A stretch of DNA of 64,000 bases, taken from positions 1 to 64,000 of the forward strand of contig LVAE01000007.1 of assembly GCA_001603905.1 (NCBI GenBank), read 5' to 3'. Below are positions 30,317-39,544 of this stretch, piece by piece (within the stretch, counting starts at the first letter, position 1; each line of letters opens with the position of its first letter). A model generated the notes under the pieces. That model did no database searches. It saw only the letters and a program-made list of their open reading frames with translations, and was not told the DNA's origin. A program made the position numbers and the translations under genes. This stretch comes from Fibrobacterales bacterium Fibro_02. Lineage in GTDB: Bacteria; Fibrobacterota; Fibrobacteria; Fibrobacterales; Fibrobacteraceae.

Positions 30317-31510
30317 CTAGTTTAATTCCTTTAGCCCTCTGATAAACCTGTCGCATGCTTTCTGCAAGGTTTCGTCGCTTGCGGCATAGGAAAATCGTAC
30401 GCAGCTGTCGTCACCGAAGGCGGCACCCGGCACAATCGCAAGTCCCTGCGACTGCAACAGGTATTCGCAAAGTTCAATCGACCCGCCAATGACCTTGCCT
30501 TCGGGAGTCTTCTTGCCGTAGAAGCTATTGACCGGGGCGAACAGGTAGAATGCGCCTTCGGGTGCGTGGCAGGGTTCCGGGAGAATTTCGGCGGTGCGCT
30601 TGAGCATGTAGTCTCGGCGTTTACGGAAGGCTACCTGCATGGCGTGAACATTGCTCTTGTCCATCTGCAAGGCACCGAGGGCGGCGTATTGTGCCACGTT
30701 GCTTGGGTGGTGAGTAGCCTGTCCCTGGATTTTTCCGATAATCTTTGCGATTTCGACGGGGGCGGCATCGTAGCCGATTCGCCAACCGGTCATGCAATGC
30801 GACTTCGAAAATCCGTTAATCACGATGGTGCGTTCCGCCATTCCGGGGAGGGCTGCGGCGGAGCAGAATTCCGTGTCGTAGGTGAAGTATTCGTACACTT
30901 CGTCCGAAATGCAGTAGATGTCGCTTTCGACAATCACCTTGGCGAGAGCTTCGAGTTCAGCCTTGCTGTAGACGGCACCCGTCGGGTTGCAGGGGTTGTT
31001 CAAGAGGATGGCCTTGGTCTTTGCGGTAATGGCCGCTTTCAAGGCTTCGGGCTTGATTTTGAAACCGTCTTCAATCTTGGTGTTCACGATCACCGGCTTT
31101 CCGCCGAGCCACTTGACGAGTTCCGGGTAGGTCACCCAGTACGGGGCGGGAATAATCACCTCGTCGCCTTCGTTTACGAGGGCTGCAAGCGAGTTGAACA
31201 CGGCATGCTTTGCGCCGCTCGTCATGATGATCTGTTCGGGCTTGTAGTCGAGACCGTTTTCGACTTTCAGTTTTTCGGCGACGGCCTTGCGGACTTCAAG
31301 AATGCCTACGGGAGCGGTGTAGCGGGTCTTGCCTTCGCGGATGGCCTTGCAGGCCGCATCCTGAATCGGTGTCGGCGTCGGAAAATCAGGTTCGCCTGCA
31401 CCGAGGCTTACGACATCCTTGCCGTCGGCAATCATTTGCTTGGCCAATGTGTCGATGGCGACTGTTAAAGATGCTGCAATGTTAAGGGTTCTTGCGGATA
31501 AGTCTTTCAT
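30317..31510 (-). CDS. Aspartate/aromatic aminotransferase, class I (AspC-like)
   Basis: A 397-residue PLP enzyme of fold type I. The lysine that binds PLP is in INGFSKSHCMTGWRIGY, NNPCNPTGAVYS and the Arg of the carboxylate pocket (CVRFSYAAS near the end) are present, and DEVYEYFTYD holds the conserved Asp and Tyr. The N-terminal MKDLSARTLNIAASLTVAIDTLAKQM and LGAGEPDFPTP match the Iβ/Iγ aspartate aminotransferases of thermophiles and many bacteria. It transfers the amino group of aspartate or another amino acid to 2-oxoglutarate. Its first codons overlap the end of the MMPL gene by 29 bases. Confidence 0.92.
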   Translation of the reverse strand: MKDLSARTLNIAASLTVAIDTLAKQMIADGKDVVSLGAGEPDFPTPTPIQDAACKAIREGKTRYTAPVGILEVRKAVAEKLKVENGLDYKPEQIIMTSGAKHAVFNSLAALVNEGDEVIIPAPYWVTYPELVKWLGGKPVIVNTKIEDGFKIKPEALKAAITAKTKAILLNNPCNPTGAVYSKAELEALAKVIVESDIYCISDEVYEYFTYDTEFCSAAALPGMAERTIVINGFSKSHCMTGWRIGYDAAPVEIAKIIGKIQGQATHHPSNVAQYAALGALQMDKSNVHAMQVAFRKRRDYMLKRTAEILPEPCHAPEGAFYLFAPVNSFYGKKTPEGKVIGGSIELCEYLLQSQGLAIVPGAAFGDDSCVRFSYAASDETLQKACDRFIRGLKELN

Positions 31511-33899
31511 GTCTTTTCTTTGCCTTTTTCAAAATGCGGTAAGCATCTAGCGTGCTTGCGGTCAAGGGGTAAATGGTGAACAGGGCAACGAAAATGCACA
31601 GAAGCCCGATAAAGGCTATCAGACCTACGCTTTTGATGCCCGGATGCGGACAGAGCAACATGGCAATCGCTCCGACAAAGGAGGCTCCCTGCGCTCCTAC
31701 AATAGAAAGGAGTTTTGTATGCATGATGGTCCATGCGTTTCCGCCCTGCTTCTCGTAGTAGGCGGACCACAGCTGGAGTGAACCGTCTACACTTGCGGCA
31801 ATCAGGAGGACGAATGCTATCGAGCTATATGCCGAAATGTGGATGTCTAGAAGGTGAACGCTGATGGTGACCCAGCTCATGGCGAAAAGGGCGGGAAGTA
31901 GCGTAAAGAAAGCTCGGCTCAACTTGTTGTAGAACAGGAGCAAAATAAAACACATCAACAGGGTGCCGAATAGGATAGACTTGTCGATATTTCCGAGAAT
32001 GGTGTCGAGCAAAGTGGCTCTTAGGATGGGGGTCCCGTAAACCTTGTAGGTTCTGTCGTGAATTCCGTCAATTTGTTGCAGCTGCTCGGCGATATGGCGG
32101 CAGGTGATTCCGTTGTTCGGATCGGAGCTGGGGATGATGAACGCGAAGACACCGGAATTTCCGCTCTTGTCGCTAAACTTGCGACGGATGCTTTCGGAAA
32201 GTTCGAATTCCTTGATGTCGTTTTCATAGTTGTCCAGCATCTCGATAATGGCGGCACTGTCCTTGGAATTTAGTCGTGCAAGGATGTCGTCTGAAACGAG
32301 CTTCTTGAGTGTCTCGATTTTATGCTTTTTTTCGACGCTCGTCTTGGGGAGGAATTGGTACTGGGTGTAGATTTTCCCGAGATCCTTGAGTCGCCCTTTC
32401 TTTTGTAGGTGCTCGAAGTTTTCGACAAGGTCGTCGTTGAAAGAGGAATCGGGAAGCATCACGATGATGGGGTCGTATGTGGAAAAGCCGGTTTCTGCAA
32501 TCAGAGCGTTTGCCTCGCGTTCCTCTAATTGCATTTCGGTCTGCTTGAAATCGTAGAGGAATTGCAGGTTGATTCCGCTATACAGCCACGCCGCTGCACT
32601 GACAATGCTGATGGTCGCGATGATAATCCAGTTAATCTTGAACGAGAACAGGCGCTTGCGGTGCCTGTAGGTACTCGCGTCAAAGTGAATGTCGAAAGGC
32701 TTCTTTCTCTGCAAAATCAGAAGGAGCGATGTCGTTAGCAGGGTGCAGGTCAGCAGGTTGAGCATGCTTCCGATAGCGCCGAGAATTCCGAATTCACGGA
32801 GTCCCGGAAGGGGAACTAGGATAAAGGTGCTGAAAAGGGCCGCCATGATAAACGACGATGCGGTAACGACGGGGCCGATTCCGAGCAGGGCGCTTTCGAT
32901 GCAAAGGACGGGACTGAGTTTTTTTTCGCGCTCGTGAAAATACCGCGAGAAAACGTGCGTTACAATCTGGCAGGCATGCCCTGGCAGCAGGAGTCCGAGT
33001 GAAAGCGTGAAGAGATTTATTCGTCCGAAAAGAACGTAGGCAAGTCCGAGGGTGAAAACCGTCGGGAGGGCAAGCGGAATAGCCGATACAAAAATGAGCT
33101 GGGGTTGCCTATAGAAATTGATGATTAATAGTACGAGGATGATTAGGGCCGCTATTCCGCCTGCAAATTTCGCTTCGGGGAGTAGGGCTTTTCCGGCCTT
33201 AATGGAGTCGTAGACTTTCCCGGTGTAGTAGACGTTGATGCCGTTCTGGTTCTTTTTGACAAAGCGCTGAACCTTCCCTAGAAGTTGTCGGTTGGCTTGC
33301 AGGTCCGAGATGGAGGTCGTTGGGTAGATGTCTATGATTCGGATGGAACCCTGTTGGTTTGCGAAATCTTGTTGAAGGCTTTTAAAATACTTGGCTTCTA
33401 TTTGTGAAATGATTTCGACGGTATCGTGGGTGGGGGGCAGGGAGGACGGTTCAGCCAAGTCCACCAGTAGCGGATTGTGTTTCCGGATTTGTTCGTCCTT
33501 GATGTTGTCCAGTTTTTCGATTACTTGGTCCAGGTCTTTTTCGCTGGCATACAGGAGCCTGTTCCTTTTGAAAAAGTCAAGGTCCGTCATGTATTCGGTG
33601 TAATGGACGGCCGGATCATTTTCAAGGTGGCGGGCGAGATTCTGGGCGAACTGGAAGTTGGCGCTACTGTCTTTGGACTGGATGACGACGGTAAGGCTGC
33701 CGAATCCGCCAAAGGCTTTTTCAATAGCTTGATAATCGGCTTCGACTTCTTTTCCGTTGAGCGTGTCCTGCAGCTGAATTTCCCAGCGAAGGTTTTCGAT
33801 GGGGTAGATCGAGAGGAGTGCCAACACCGAAAAAAACGCAATCATCGTTTTGGGATAATGCGCAATTTGTTGGATGATTTTGGCAACAAACGAAAACAT
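31482..33899 (-). CDS. MMPL/RND-family exporter
   Basis: An 805-residue membrane protein with the RND twofold plan: a first helix near 15-35, a large periplasmic loop (about 35-240), five helices to about 390, a helix near 420, a second loop (about 440-620), and five more helices to about 790. The MMPL-type phrases FGGFGSLTVVIQS near the first loop and LLPGHACQIVTHVFSRYFHEREKK in the middle resemble HpnN and other predicted lipid exporters. Such proteins use the proton gradient to move lipids or hydrophobic compounds. It diverges from an Omp85-type barrel gene with only 31 bases between the two starts, and overlaps the aminotransferase gene downstream. Confidence 0.82.
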   Translation of the reverse strand: MFSFVAKIIQQIAHYPKTMIAFFSVLALLSIYPIENLRWEIQLQDTLNGKEVEADYQAIEKAFGGFGSLTVVIQSKDSSANFQFAQNLARHLENDPAVHYTEYMTDLDFFKRNRLLYASEKDLDQVIEKLDNIKDEQIRKHNPLLVDLAEPSSLPPTHDTVEIISQIEAKYFKSLQQDFANQQGSIRIIDIYPTTSISDLQANRQLLGKVQRFVKKNQNGINVYYTGKVYDSIKAGKALLPEAKFAGGIAALIILVLLIINFYRQPQLIFVSAIPLALPTVFTLGLAYVLFGRINLFTLSLGLLLPGHACQIVTHVFSRYFHEREKKLSPVLCIESALLGIGPVVTASSFIMAALFSTFILVPLPGLREFGILGAIGSMLNLLTCTLLTTSLLLILQRKKPFDIHFDASTYRHRKRLFSFKINWIIIATISIVSAAAWLYSGINLQFLYDFKQTEMQLEEREANALIAETGFSTYDPIIVMLPDSSFNDDLVENFEHLQKKGRLKDLGKIYTQYQFLPKTSVEKKHKIETLKKLVSDDILARLNSKDSAAIIEMLDNYENDIKEFELSESIRRKFSDKSGNSGVFAFIIPSSDPNNGITCRHIAEQLQQIDGIHDRTYKVYGTPILRATLLDTILGNIDKSILFGTLLMCFILLLFYNKLSRAFFTLLPALFAMSWVTISVHLLDIHISAYSSIAFVLLIAASVDGSLQLWSAYYEKQGGNAWTIMHTKLLSIVGAQGASFVGAIAMLLCPHPGIKSVGLIAFIGLLCIFVALFTIYPLTASTLDAYRILKKAKKRHERLIRKNP

Positions 33900-33930
33900 G
33901 TCTCTAATATAATTAATAAATTGGGGGCGT

Positions 33931-35454
33931 ATGTTAAAAAGAGGTTTCGGATCTCTAGCTGTTTGGGTGATAATGCTCCTGCTCCTTTGGGGGACAGGCG
34001 TGTCTCGTGCTGAAAGTTCCGAAAATCAAGAGAAAAACGATGTTCCTGAAAAACAGGATGATTCGGCCTCTCAAGAGGTTACGATTGAAGATGACGGCTC
34101 CTTCAAGTGGTCTTGCCTTTGGATGTGGCCGTTCAACAACGTAATCCAACCTGCTTTGAACGGACTGATTTATCCGATAGCCAAACCTGTGGACTACGCT
34201 TTTGAAAATGACATTATCCAAAAGTCGGTAGATTTGATTACCTTCGGAGAAAAGCGCAATATCCTGATTTATCCCGGATTCAACTTGAAACCGGGGTCCC
34301 AGACGATGCTCGGACTGACTTACCGACATCGTGGAATATTGTTGAATCGGGATTACCTCGTGTTGCAGGGTGGCTATTTTGCCAACGGAGATGTTGAATT
34401 TTCCGCCCGTTATACGAAACAAGCTCTTTTCGGGTCGAATTTCTTCGGCGGTTTTCGCTACAATATGGAGTATAACCGCGATCATGTTTTCAGGATTCCC
34501 GAAACCCAGAAAGCTTATCTTGAACCGGATTCGACTTACTCGTTTACATGGCGCCTAGGAACCCCGCTTCCCCGTTTGACCAATTGGAATACGGAAGCCT
34601 GGGTTACGCTGAAATGTTACCGTTACAGCCATCCCGATGTAGAGGACTCTCTGCTGATTAGTGACGAATTCCCCATCGATGACCGCGGTATTTACCAGAA
34701 CCGAAACCAGCTCCCGATAGGTTTTTCCATTGTCTACGACAATATTGACAACGCCTACGCTCCGTCTCGTGGAACCCGTGCGATGTTCAGTACCTCGTAT
34801 TCTTTTGTGGGGGATTACAGCGGAGTCAATGTTCGTGACTTGGGGCTTGATCCCGAGGAGTTCGGAAAAGAACGGATTGAAAGCAGCGATATGAATCACG
34901 ATTATTTTTCAACGGAATTCGTGTTCCAGCACTATTTCTACTTGGGAAAAAGTAAGGAGTATATGTTGTCTGTAAAAGAGGCGCGTGTCAATCGCAAGTT
35001 CTATACCGATTTTTCGTGGGATGAAGCGCTGCGAATCTGGAGACCGGAACAGGTGCGGGAAACTCTGTTCGAGCGAAGGGTGATTGCCTTGCAGTATAGG
35101 CTTGTGGACCTTTGGGAAATGGAAAAGGGAGGCGCTCCGCACGATGTCTTTGTCAAGTTGAACGCGAATACGCCCCTGCGAGGTTACTCCGATTCCTGGA
35201 CGACGCACCACATGATGTCCTTGAGCGCGGAATACCGCTGGCCGGTGGACCGTTTTGTCGATGGCGTGCTTTTTGATGAATACGCGATGATTGCCCCGGA
35301 AGTCGATGAGTGGAGTTTTTCTCATTTTTATAATTCCTGGGGGTTCGGTATCCGTGTCCGTATGCCCAATATGTATCTGTTCCGTGTGCAGTTCGGTTTC
35401 CATGGCCTGCATGGCGTGAACCTGATTATGACCATTGCTCCGGAATTCAAGTAG
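33931..35454 (+). CDS. Omp85/D15-type outer-membrane beta-barrel protein lacking POTRA domains
   Basis: A 507-residue protein with a signal peptide (VWVIMLLLLWGTGVSRA, cut near 27), a short acidic linker, and then alternating strand-turn sequence to the end. No POTRA repeats are visible. The segment YDNIDNAYAPSRGTRAMFSTSYSF corresponds to the conserved DxRDNxxxPTRGT barrel region of BamA/TamA-like proteins. The barrel ends in IAPEFK. It would sit in the outer membrane, possibly as part of a lipid or protein export route with the divergent MMPL exporter. TATAAT (33908-33913) and GGGGGC ahead of the ATG are likely expression signals. Confidence 0.75.
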   Translation: MLKRGFGSLAVWVIMLLLLWGTGVSRAESSENQEKNDVPEKQDDSASQEVTIEDDGSFKWSCLWMWPFNNVIQPALNGLIYPIAKPVDYAFENDIIQKSVDLITFGEKRNILIYPGFNLKPGSQTMLGLTYRHRGILLNRDYLVLQGGYFANGDVEFSARYTKQALFGSNFFGGFRYNMEYNRDHVFRIPETQKAYLEPDSTYSFTWRLGTPLPRLTNWNTEAWVTLKCYRYSHPDVEDSLLISDEFPIDDRGIYQNRNQLPIGFSIVYDNIDNAYAPSRGTRAMFSTSYSFVGDYSGVNVRDLGLDPEEFGKERIESSDMNHDYFSTEFVFQHYFYLGKSKEYMLSVKEARVNRKFYTDFSWDEALRIWRPEQVRETLFERRVIALQYRLVDLWEMEKGGAPHDVFVKLNANTPLRGYSDSWTTHHMMSLSAEYRWPVDRFVDGVLFDEYAMIAPEVDEWSFSHFYNSWGFGIRVRMPNMYLFRVQFGFHGLHGVNLIMTIAPEFK

Positions 35455-35474
35455 CGTCAACCGCCACTTTTTTC

Positions 35475-35482
35475 TACATTTA
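35475..35482 (+). promoter_or_regulatory. Possible -7 box (TAnnTTT type) upstream of purB
   Basis: TACATTTA, 33 bases before the ATG, matches TAnnTTTG at all but the last position. The purB leader then has AAGGATAAAATC, with AAGGA as ribosome site. Confidence 0.35.
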
Positions 35483-35515
35483 TCCTCGTAAAAAAATTCA
35501 AACAAGGATAAAATC

Positions 35516-36958
35516 ATGCGTGATCAATTCGAAAGCCCGCTTATCAAGCGTTATGCTAGCAAGGAAATGAGTTTCATCTTCAGCCCGCAGTACAAGTTCC
35601 AGACTTGGCGGAGGCTCTGGATTTACCTCGCTGAATCCGAAATGGAACTCGGCCTCCCGATTACGCAGGAGCAGGTGGACGAACTGAAGGCCCACGAAAA
35701 GGATATCAACTTCGAAGTCGCCGAAGAAGAAGAAAAGCGTCGCCGTCACGACGTGATGAGCCACGTTTACGCTTACGGCGTCCAGTGCCCGAAGGCCAAG
35801 GGCATCATCCACCTGGGTGCAACGTCTGCATTCGTGGGCGACAACACCGACCTTATCCAAATGCAGCAGGCCATGATTCTCGTGCGCAAGCGCCTTTGCC
35901 GCGTGATGGACAAACTTTCCAAGTTTGCCATGGAATACAAGGACATGGCCCAGCTCGGTGCCACGCATTTCCAGGCCGCCCAGCTCACGACCGTCGGTAA
36001 GCGCGCTTGCCTCTGGCTTCAGGACATGCTCATCGACCTCGAAGAATTGAACTTCCTCATCGAAGTGCTTCCGTTCCGCGGCGTGAAGGGCACGACCGGT
36101 ACGCAGGCCAGCTTTATGGACCTGTTCAATGGCGATGAAGAAAAGATTATGGAACTCGACCGCCGCGTGACTGCCAAGGCTGGCTTCAAGCGTGTGCTCA
36201 CCATCACCGGTCAGACCTACACTCGTAAGTGGGACAACCGCGTGAACCAGGTGCTCAGCTCCATCGCTCAGTCTCTGCACAAGTTTGCTACTGACATGCG
36301 CCTCATGCAGGGCGTCAAGGAAGTGGAAGAACCGTTCGAAAAGACCCAGATCGGTTCCTCTGCCATGGCTTACAAGCGTAATCCGATGCGCAGCGAACGC
36401 ATTTGCTCCCTGGCCCGTTTCGTGATGGCCCAGGTGAACAGCACCGCCTTCACGCAGGCAACGCAGTGGTTCGAACGTACGCTTGACGACAGTGCGAACA
36501 AGCGCCTCGCCATTCCGGAAGCATTCCTCGCTATGGACGCCATGCTCATCATCGCTGAAAACGTCACGAACGGCCTCGTCGTTTATCCGAAGGTCATCGA
36601 AAAGCGCATCATGGCCGAACTCCCGTTCATGGCTACCGAAAACATCATCATGGAAGGTGTGAAGAATGGCGGCGACCGTCAGGAACTCCACGAAGAAATC
36701 CGCGTGATGTCCATGGAAGCTGGTAAGGTCGTGAAGGAACAGGGTAAGGACAATGACTTGCTCGAACGCGTGCTGAAGAACGAAAAGTTCCAGAAGCTCG
36801 GCATCACCGAAGAAAAGCTCAAGGAAATCCTCGACCTCCGCAAGTTCGTGGGCCGCGCTCCTGGCCAGGTCGTGAAGTTCGTGACCGAAGAAGTTCGTCC
36901 GGCGATTGAAGCCGTGAAGGACTGGGCGAACATTGACGCCGGTGAACTGAAGGTGTAA
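35516..36958 (+). CDS. purB: Adenylosuccinate lyase
   Basis: A 480-residue all-helical lyase of the fumarase/aspartase superfamily. The signature [14 protein letters not shown] (about 281-294) carries the catalytic serine loop; [16 protein letters not shown] and [13 protein letters not shown] are also clear. The length and start ([23 protein letters not shown]) fit the eukaryote-like/Bacteroidota type of PurB rather than the short Bacillus type. It splits SAICAR and adenylosuccinate, releasing fumarate, in purine synthesis. PurO and adenylate kinase genes lie further along the same strand. Confidence 0.94.
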   Translation: MRDQFESPLIKRYASKEMSFIFSPQYKFQTWRRLWIYLAESEMELGLPITQEQVDELKAHEKDINFEVAEEEEKRRRHDVMSHVYAYGVQCPKAKGIIHLGATSAFVGDNTDLIQMQQAMILVRKRLCRVMDKLSKFAMEYKDMAQLGATHFQAAQLTTVGKRACLWLQDMLIDLEELNFLIEVLPFRGVKGTTGTQASFMDLFNGDEEKIMELDRRVTAKAGFKRVLTITGQTYTRKWDNRVNQVLSSIAQSLHKFATDMRLMQGVKEVEEPFEKTQIGSSAMAYKRNPMRSERICSLARFVMAQVNSTAFTQATQWFERTLDDSANKRLAIPEAFLAMDAMLIIAENVTNGLVVYPKVIEKRIMAELPFMATENIIMEGVKNGGDRQELHEEIRVMSMEAGKVVKEQGKDNDLLERVLKNEKFQKLGITEEKLKEILDLRKFVGRAPGQVVKFVTEEVRPAIEAVKDWANIDAGELKV

Positions 36959-36987
36959 TTTTTTGCAGAATAATTAACGGAGTTTTT

Positions 36988-38442
36988 ATGTCCAACTATT
37001 GTCCTGTTATCGGTCTTGAAATCCATTGCCAGCTCGCGACAAAGACGAAGATGTTCTGCGGCTGCGAAATCGAAGTGAATACGACCCCGAACAAGCACGT
37101 TTGCCCCGTTTGCCTCGGTATGCCGGGTGCCATGCCCGTGCCGAACAAGAAGGCGGTGGAATATGCGATTCGCTTAGGCCTTGCCCTGAATTGCGAAATC
37201 GACTTGAACGCCATGTGGACCCGCAAGAACTACTTCTACCCGGACCTTCCGAAGGGCTACCAGATTACCCAGACGGGCGGACTTCCGGTGTACGACCACC
37301 CGATTTGCAAGAACGGCTGGCTCGAAATCGTCAAGGAAGACGGCACCAAGAAGCGCGTGGGCATTACCCGTATTCACATGGAAGAAGACGCCGGTAAGCT
37401 CATCCACGACATGAGCCCGACCGAATCCCACTTCGACGCGAACCGCTGCGGCACTCCGCTCTGCGAAATCGTGACCGAACCGGATATTCGTAGCCCCGAA
37501 GAGGCCGTGCTCGTTCTCAAGAAGATCAAGCAGACGCTGGAATACACCCGTGTTTCCAACGCCAACATGGAAAACGGCAACATGCGCTGCGACGGCAACA
37601 TTTCTCTCCGCAAGAGCGAAGACGCTCCGTTCGGTATCCGCGCCGAAATCAAGAACCTGAACAGCTTTACGAACCTCGAAAAGGCTCTCTACTGCGAAAT
37701 GAACCTGCAGGCCTCGACGCTCGATGCCGGCAAGGAAGTGGAACAGTGCACCAAGCGTTACGACCCCAACGCGGACAAGACCATCGTTATCCGCAGCAAG
37801 GAAGACGCCCACGACTATAAGTACTTCCCGGAACCGGACATGGTCCGCCTCGTGACTGACCCGGCCTTTGTGGAAGAAATCCGCCGCACGCTTCCGGAAC
37901 TGCCGGATGCCCGCCGCAAGCGCTTCATGGACGACTTCGGTGTTTCCGAATACGACGCCATGGTGCTGACCGAAGACCGCGACGTAAGCGAATGGTACGA
38001 CACCGCCGCCAAGAACTGCAAGAACGGCAAGGTGCTCGCCAACTGGGTGATTACCGAACTCCTCGCCAAGGTGAAGGAACTTGAAGGCGGCCTCAGCGCC
38101 CTCAAGATCAAGCCCGAAGACCTCTGCAAGCTCGTGAACCTCATCGCCGACAACACCATCAACGGTAAGATTGCAAAGACGGTCTTCGCCGAGATGTTCG
38201 AAACCGGTAAGGACCCCGAAGCTATCGTGAAGGAAAAGGGGCTCGTGCAGGTGACCGACACCGGTGCCATCGAAGAAGTGGTCCGCGCCGTCTGTGCCGA
38301 AAATGCAGCCCAGTTCGCTGAATTCAAGGCTGGCAAGGTTGCTTTGAAGGGCTTCTTGGTCGGTATGACCATGCGCAAGTCCGGCGGCAAGGCTAACCCT
38401 GGCCTCGTAAACCAGATTCTCGACAAGCTCGCGAAGGAATAA
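36988..38442 (+). CDS. gatB: Asp-tRNA(Asn)/Glu-tRNA(Gln) amidotransferase subunit B
   Basis: A 484-residue protein of typical GatB length. It contains IGLEIHCQLATKTKMFCGC, the KNYFYPDLPKGYQITQ signature, HMEEDAGKLIH and the DYKYFPEPDMV segment; the C-terminal third is the helical YqeY-like tRNA-recognition domain (ALKGFLVGMTMRKSGGKANP). The Cys pairs (FCGC and HVCPVC) bind zinc in some members. GatB activates the misacylated Glu or Asp on tRNA so that GatA-derived ammonia can amidate it. gatA and gatC are not in the window. GatB shares a base with the start of the next small gene. Confidence 0.97.
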   Translation: MSNYCPVIGLEIHCQLATKTKMFCGCEIEVNTTPNKHVCPVCLGMPGAMPVPNKKAVEYAIRLGLALNCEIDLNAMWTRKNYFYPDLPKGYQITQTGGLPVYDHPICKNGWLEIVKEDGTKKRVGITRIHMEEDAGKLIHDMSPTESHFDANRCGTPLCEIVTEPDIRSPEEAVLVLKKIKQTLEYTRVSNANMENGNMRCDGNISLRKSEDAPFGIRAEIKNLNSFTNLEKALYCEMNLQASTLDAGKEVEQCTKRYDPNADKTIVIRSKEDAHDYKYFPEPDMVRLVTDPAFVEEIRRTLPELPDARRKRFMDDFGVSEYDAMVLTEDRDVSEWYDTAAKNCKNGKVLANWVITELLAKVKELEGGLSALKIKPEDLCKLVNLIADNTINGKIAKTVFAEMFETGKDPEAIVKEKGLVQVTDTGAIEEVVRAVCAENAAQFAEFKAGKVALKGFLVGMTMRKSGGKANPGLVNQILDKLAKE

Positions 38443-38756
38443 TGAATAAGTTCGTTCTTGTTGTGCTTATTGCGCTCCTGTCTGCAGGGGTGTCTTTTGC
38501 CGCAGACAAGCTCGACAAGTACGATAGCGCTTACGTGAGTACGCTGAACATGACCGACGAAGAAGCGGCGGAACTCTACGGCGTTGATTCGACCAAGCTG
38601 AATGAGGGGCCGACCCTCCAGGAACTCAACGAAGAGAATCCGAGCTACGTCAAGCGCGAATACAACCACCGCCAGCAAGTCATCGTTGGCAGCGTGGTGA
38701 TGCTCTGCGTCGCCGTCGCCATGGTGCTCATGAACAATTATAACCCGAAAAGGTAG
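38442..38756 (+). CDS. Small membrane protein of unknown function
   Basis: A 104-residue protein with a signal peptide (KFVLVVLIALLSAGVSFA, cut near 20), an acidic middle segment with NMTDEEAAELYGVD, and one membrane helix near the C-terminus (VIVGSVVMLCVAVAMVLM) followed by NNYNPKR. It would be anchored in the inner membrane with its short acidic part outside. I do not recognise the family. Its ATG overlaps the gatB stop by one base, and PurO follows after six bases, so it is co-translated with housekeeping genes. Confidence 0.7.
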   Translation: MNKFVLVVLIALLSAGVSFAADKLDKYDSAYVSTLNMTDEEAAELYGVDSTKLNEGPTLQELNEENPSYVKREYNHRQQVIVGSVVMLCVAVAMVLMNNYNPKR

Positions 38757-38762
38757 ACTCCT

Positions 38763-39497
38763 ATGAACTACACAGACGAAGCAAAACAGAATTTCAAGGC
38801 CCTCTCCAAGAACCCGTATCCCGGTCGTGGCATCGTGCTCGGCACCAGCGCCGACGGCAAGTCCTATGTTCAGGTCTACTGGATCATGGGTCGCAGCGTG
38901 AACAGCCGCAATCGCGTTTTCGAAATGGAAGCCAAGACTGGCTTCATGAAGACGAAGGCCTTCGACGAGTCCAAGCTCACGGACCCGCACCTGATTATCT
39001 ACTACCCGGCACGTCACACCGCTGACGTCCAGATTATCACGAATGGTGACCAGACCGACACCATTTACGACGCCATCAAGCTCGGCGGCACTTTTGAAAG
39101 CGCACTCGCTACGCGTCAGTACGAAGATGACGCTCCGAACTTCACGCCGCGTATTTCAGGTATCCATTACAAGAATGCCCAGCCGGCCCTCTACAAGCTC
39201 TCTATCCTCAAGAGCCGTAACAACTGCGAAGACGCTGGTTGCGAACGCATGACGTTTGAGTTCGAGAAGGCTCTGCCGGGTCTCGGCCACTTCATCAGCA
39301 CCTACGAAACTGACGGTAACCCGATTCCGAGCTTCAAGGGTTTCCCGCAATTGATGCCGATTTTTGACAATGCCGAAGACACGCTCAAGAAGTACTGGGC
39401 TGCTCTCGACAAGGACAACAAGGTGTCGCTGATGGTCAAGTGGATTGACCGCAAGACATTCAAGGCAAAAACACTTATTGTGAATAAGAACAAATAA
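38763..39497 (+). CDS. purO: IMP cyclohydrolase, PurO-like
   Basis: A 244-residue protein with the PurO pattern NPYPGRGIVLGTS, then VQVYWIMGRSVNSRNRVF. PurO is the archaeal-type IMP cyclohydrolase of the NTN-hydrolase-like fold; it replaces the PurH C-terminal activity in organisms that lack it, and homologues occur in some bacteria. It closes the ring of FAICAR to give IMP. Location in a run with purB and adenylate kinase supports a purine role. GISPRISGIHYKN-like sequence (PRISGIHYKN) and ALPGLGHFISTY are further conserved stretches. The start follows AGGTAGACTCCT. Confidence 0.8.
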   Translation: MNYTDEAKQNFKALSKNPYPGRGIVLGTSADGKSYVQVYWIMGRSVNSRNRVFEMEAKTGFMKTKAFDESKLTDPHLIIYYPARHTADVQIITNGDQTDTIYDAIKLGGTFESALATRQYEDDAPNFTPRISGIHYKNAQPALYKLSILKSRNNCEDAGCERMTFEFEKALPGLGHFISTYETDGNPIPSFKGFPQLMPIFDNAEDTLKKYWAALDKDNKVSLMVKWIDRKTFKAKTLIVNKNK

Positions 39498-39498
39498 C

Positions 39499-39506
39499 TA
39501 TATTTG
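39499..39506 (+). promoter_or_regulatory. Possible -7 box TATATTTG upstream of adk
   Basis: TATATTTG exactly matches the Bacteroidota -7 consensus TAnnTTTG and starts right after the purO stop. It is 39 bases before the adk ATG and would give a leader of about 33 bases containing AGAAGGT as ribosome site. Confidence 0.45.
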
Positions 39507-39544
39507 TCACCGAATTTCAACAATCAACTCAAGAAGGTCTAACA

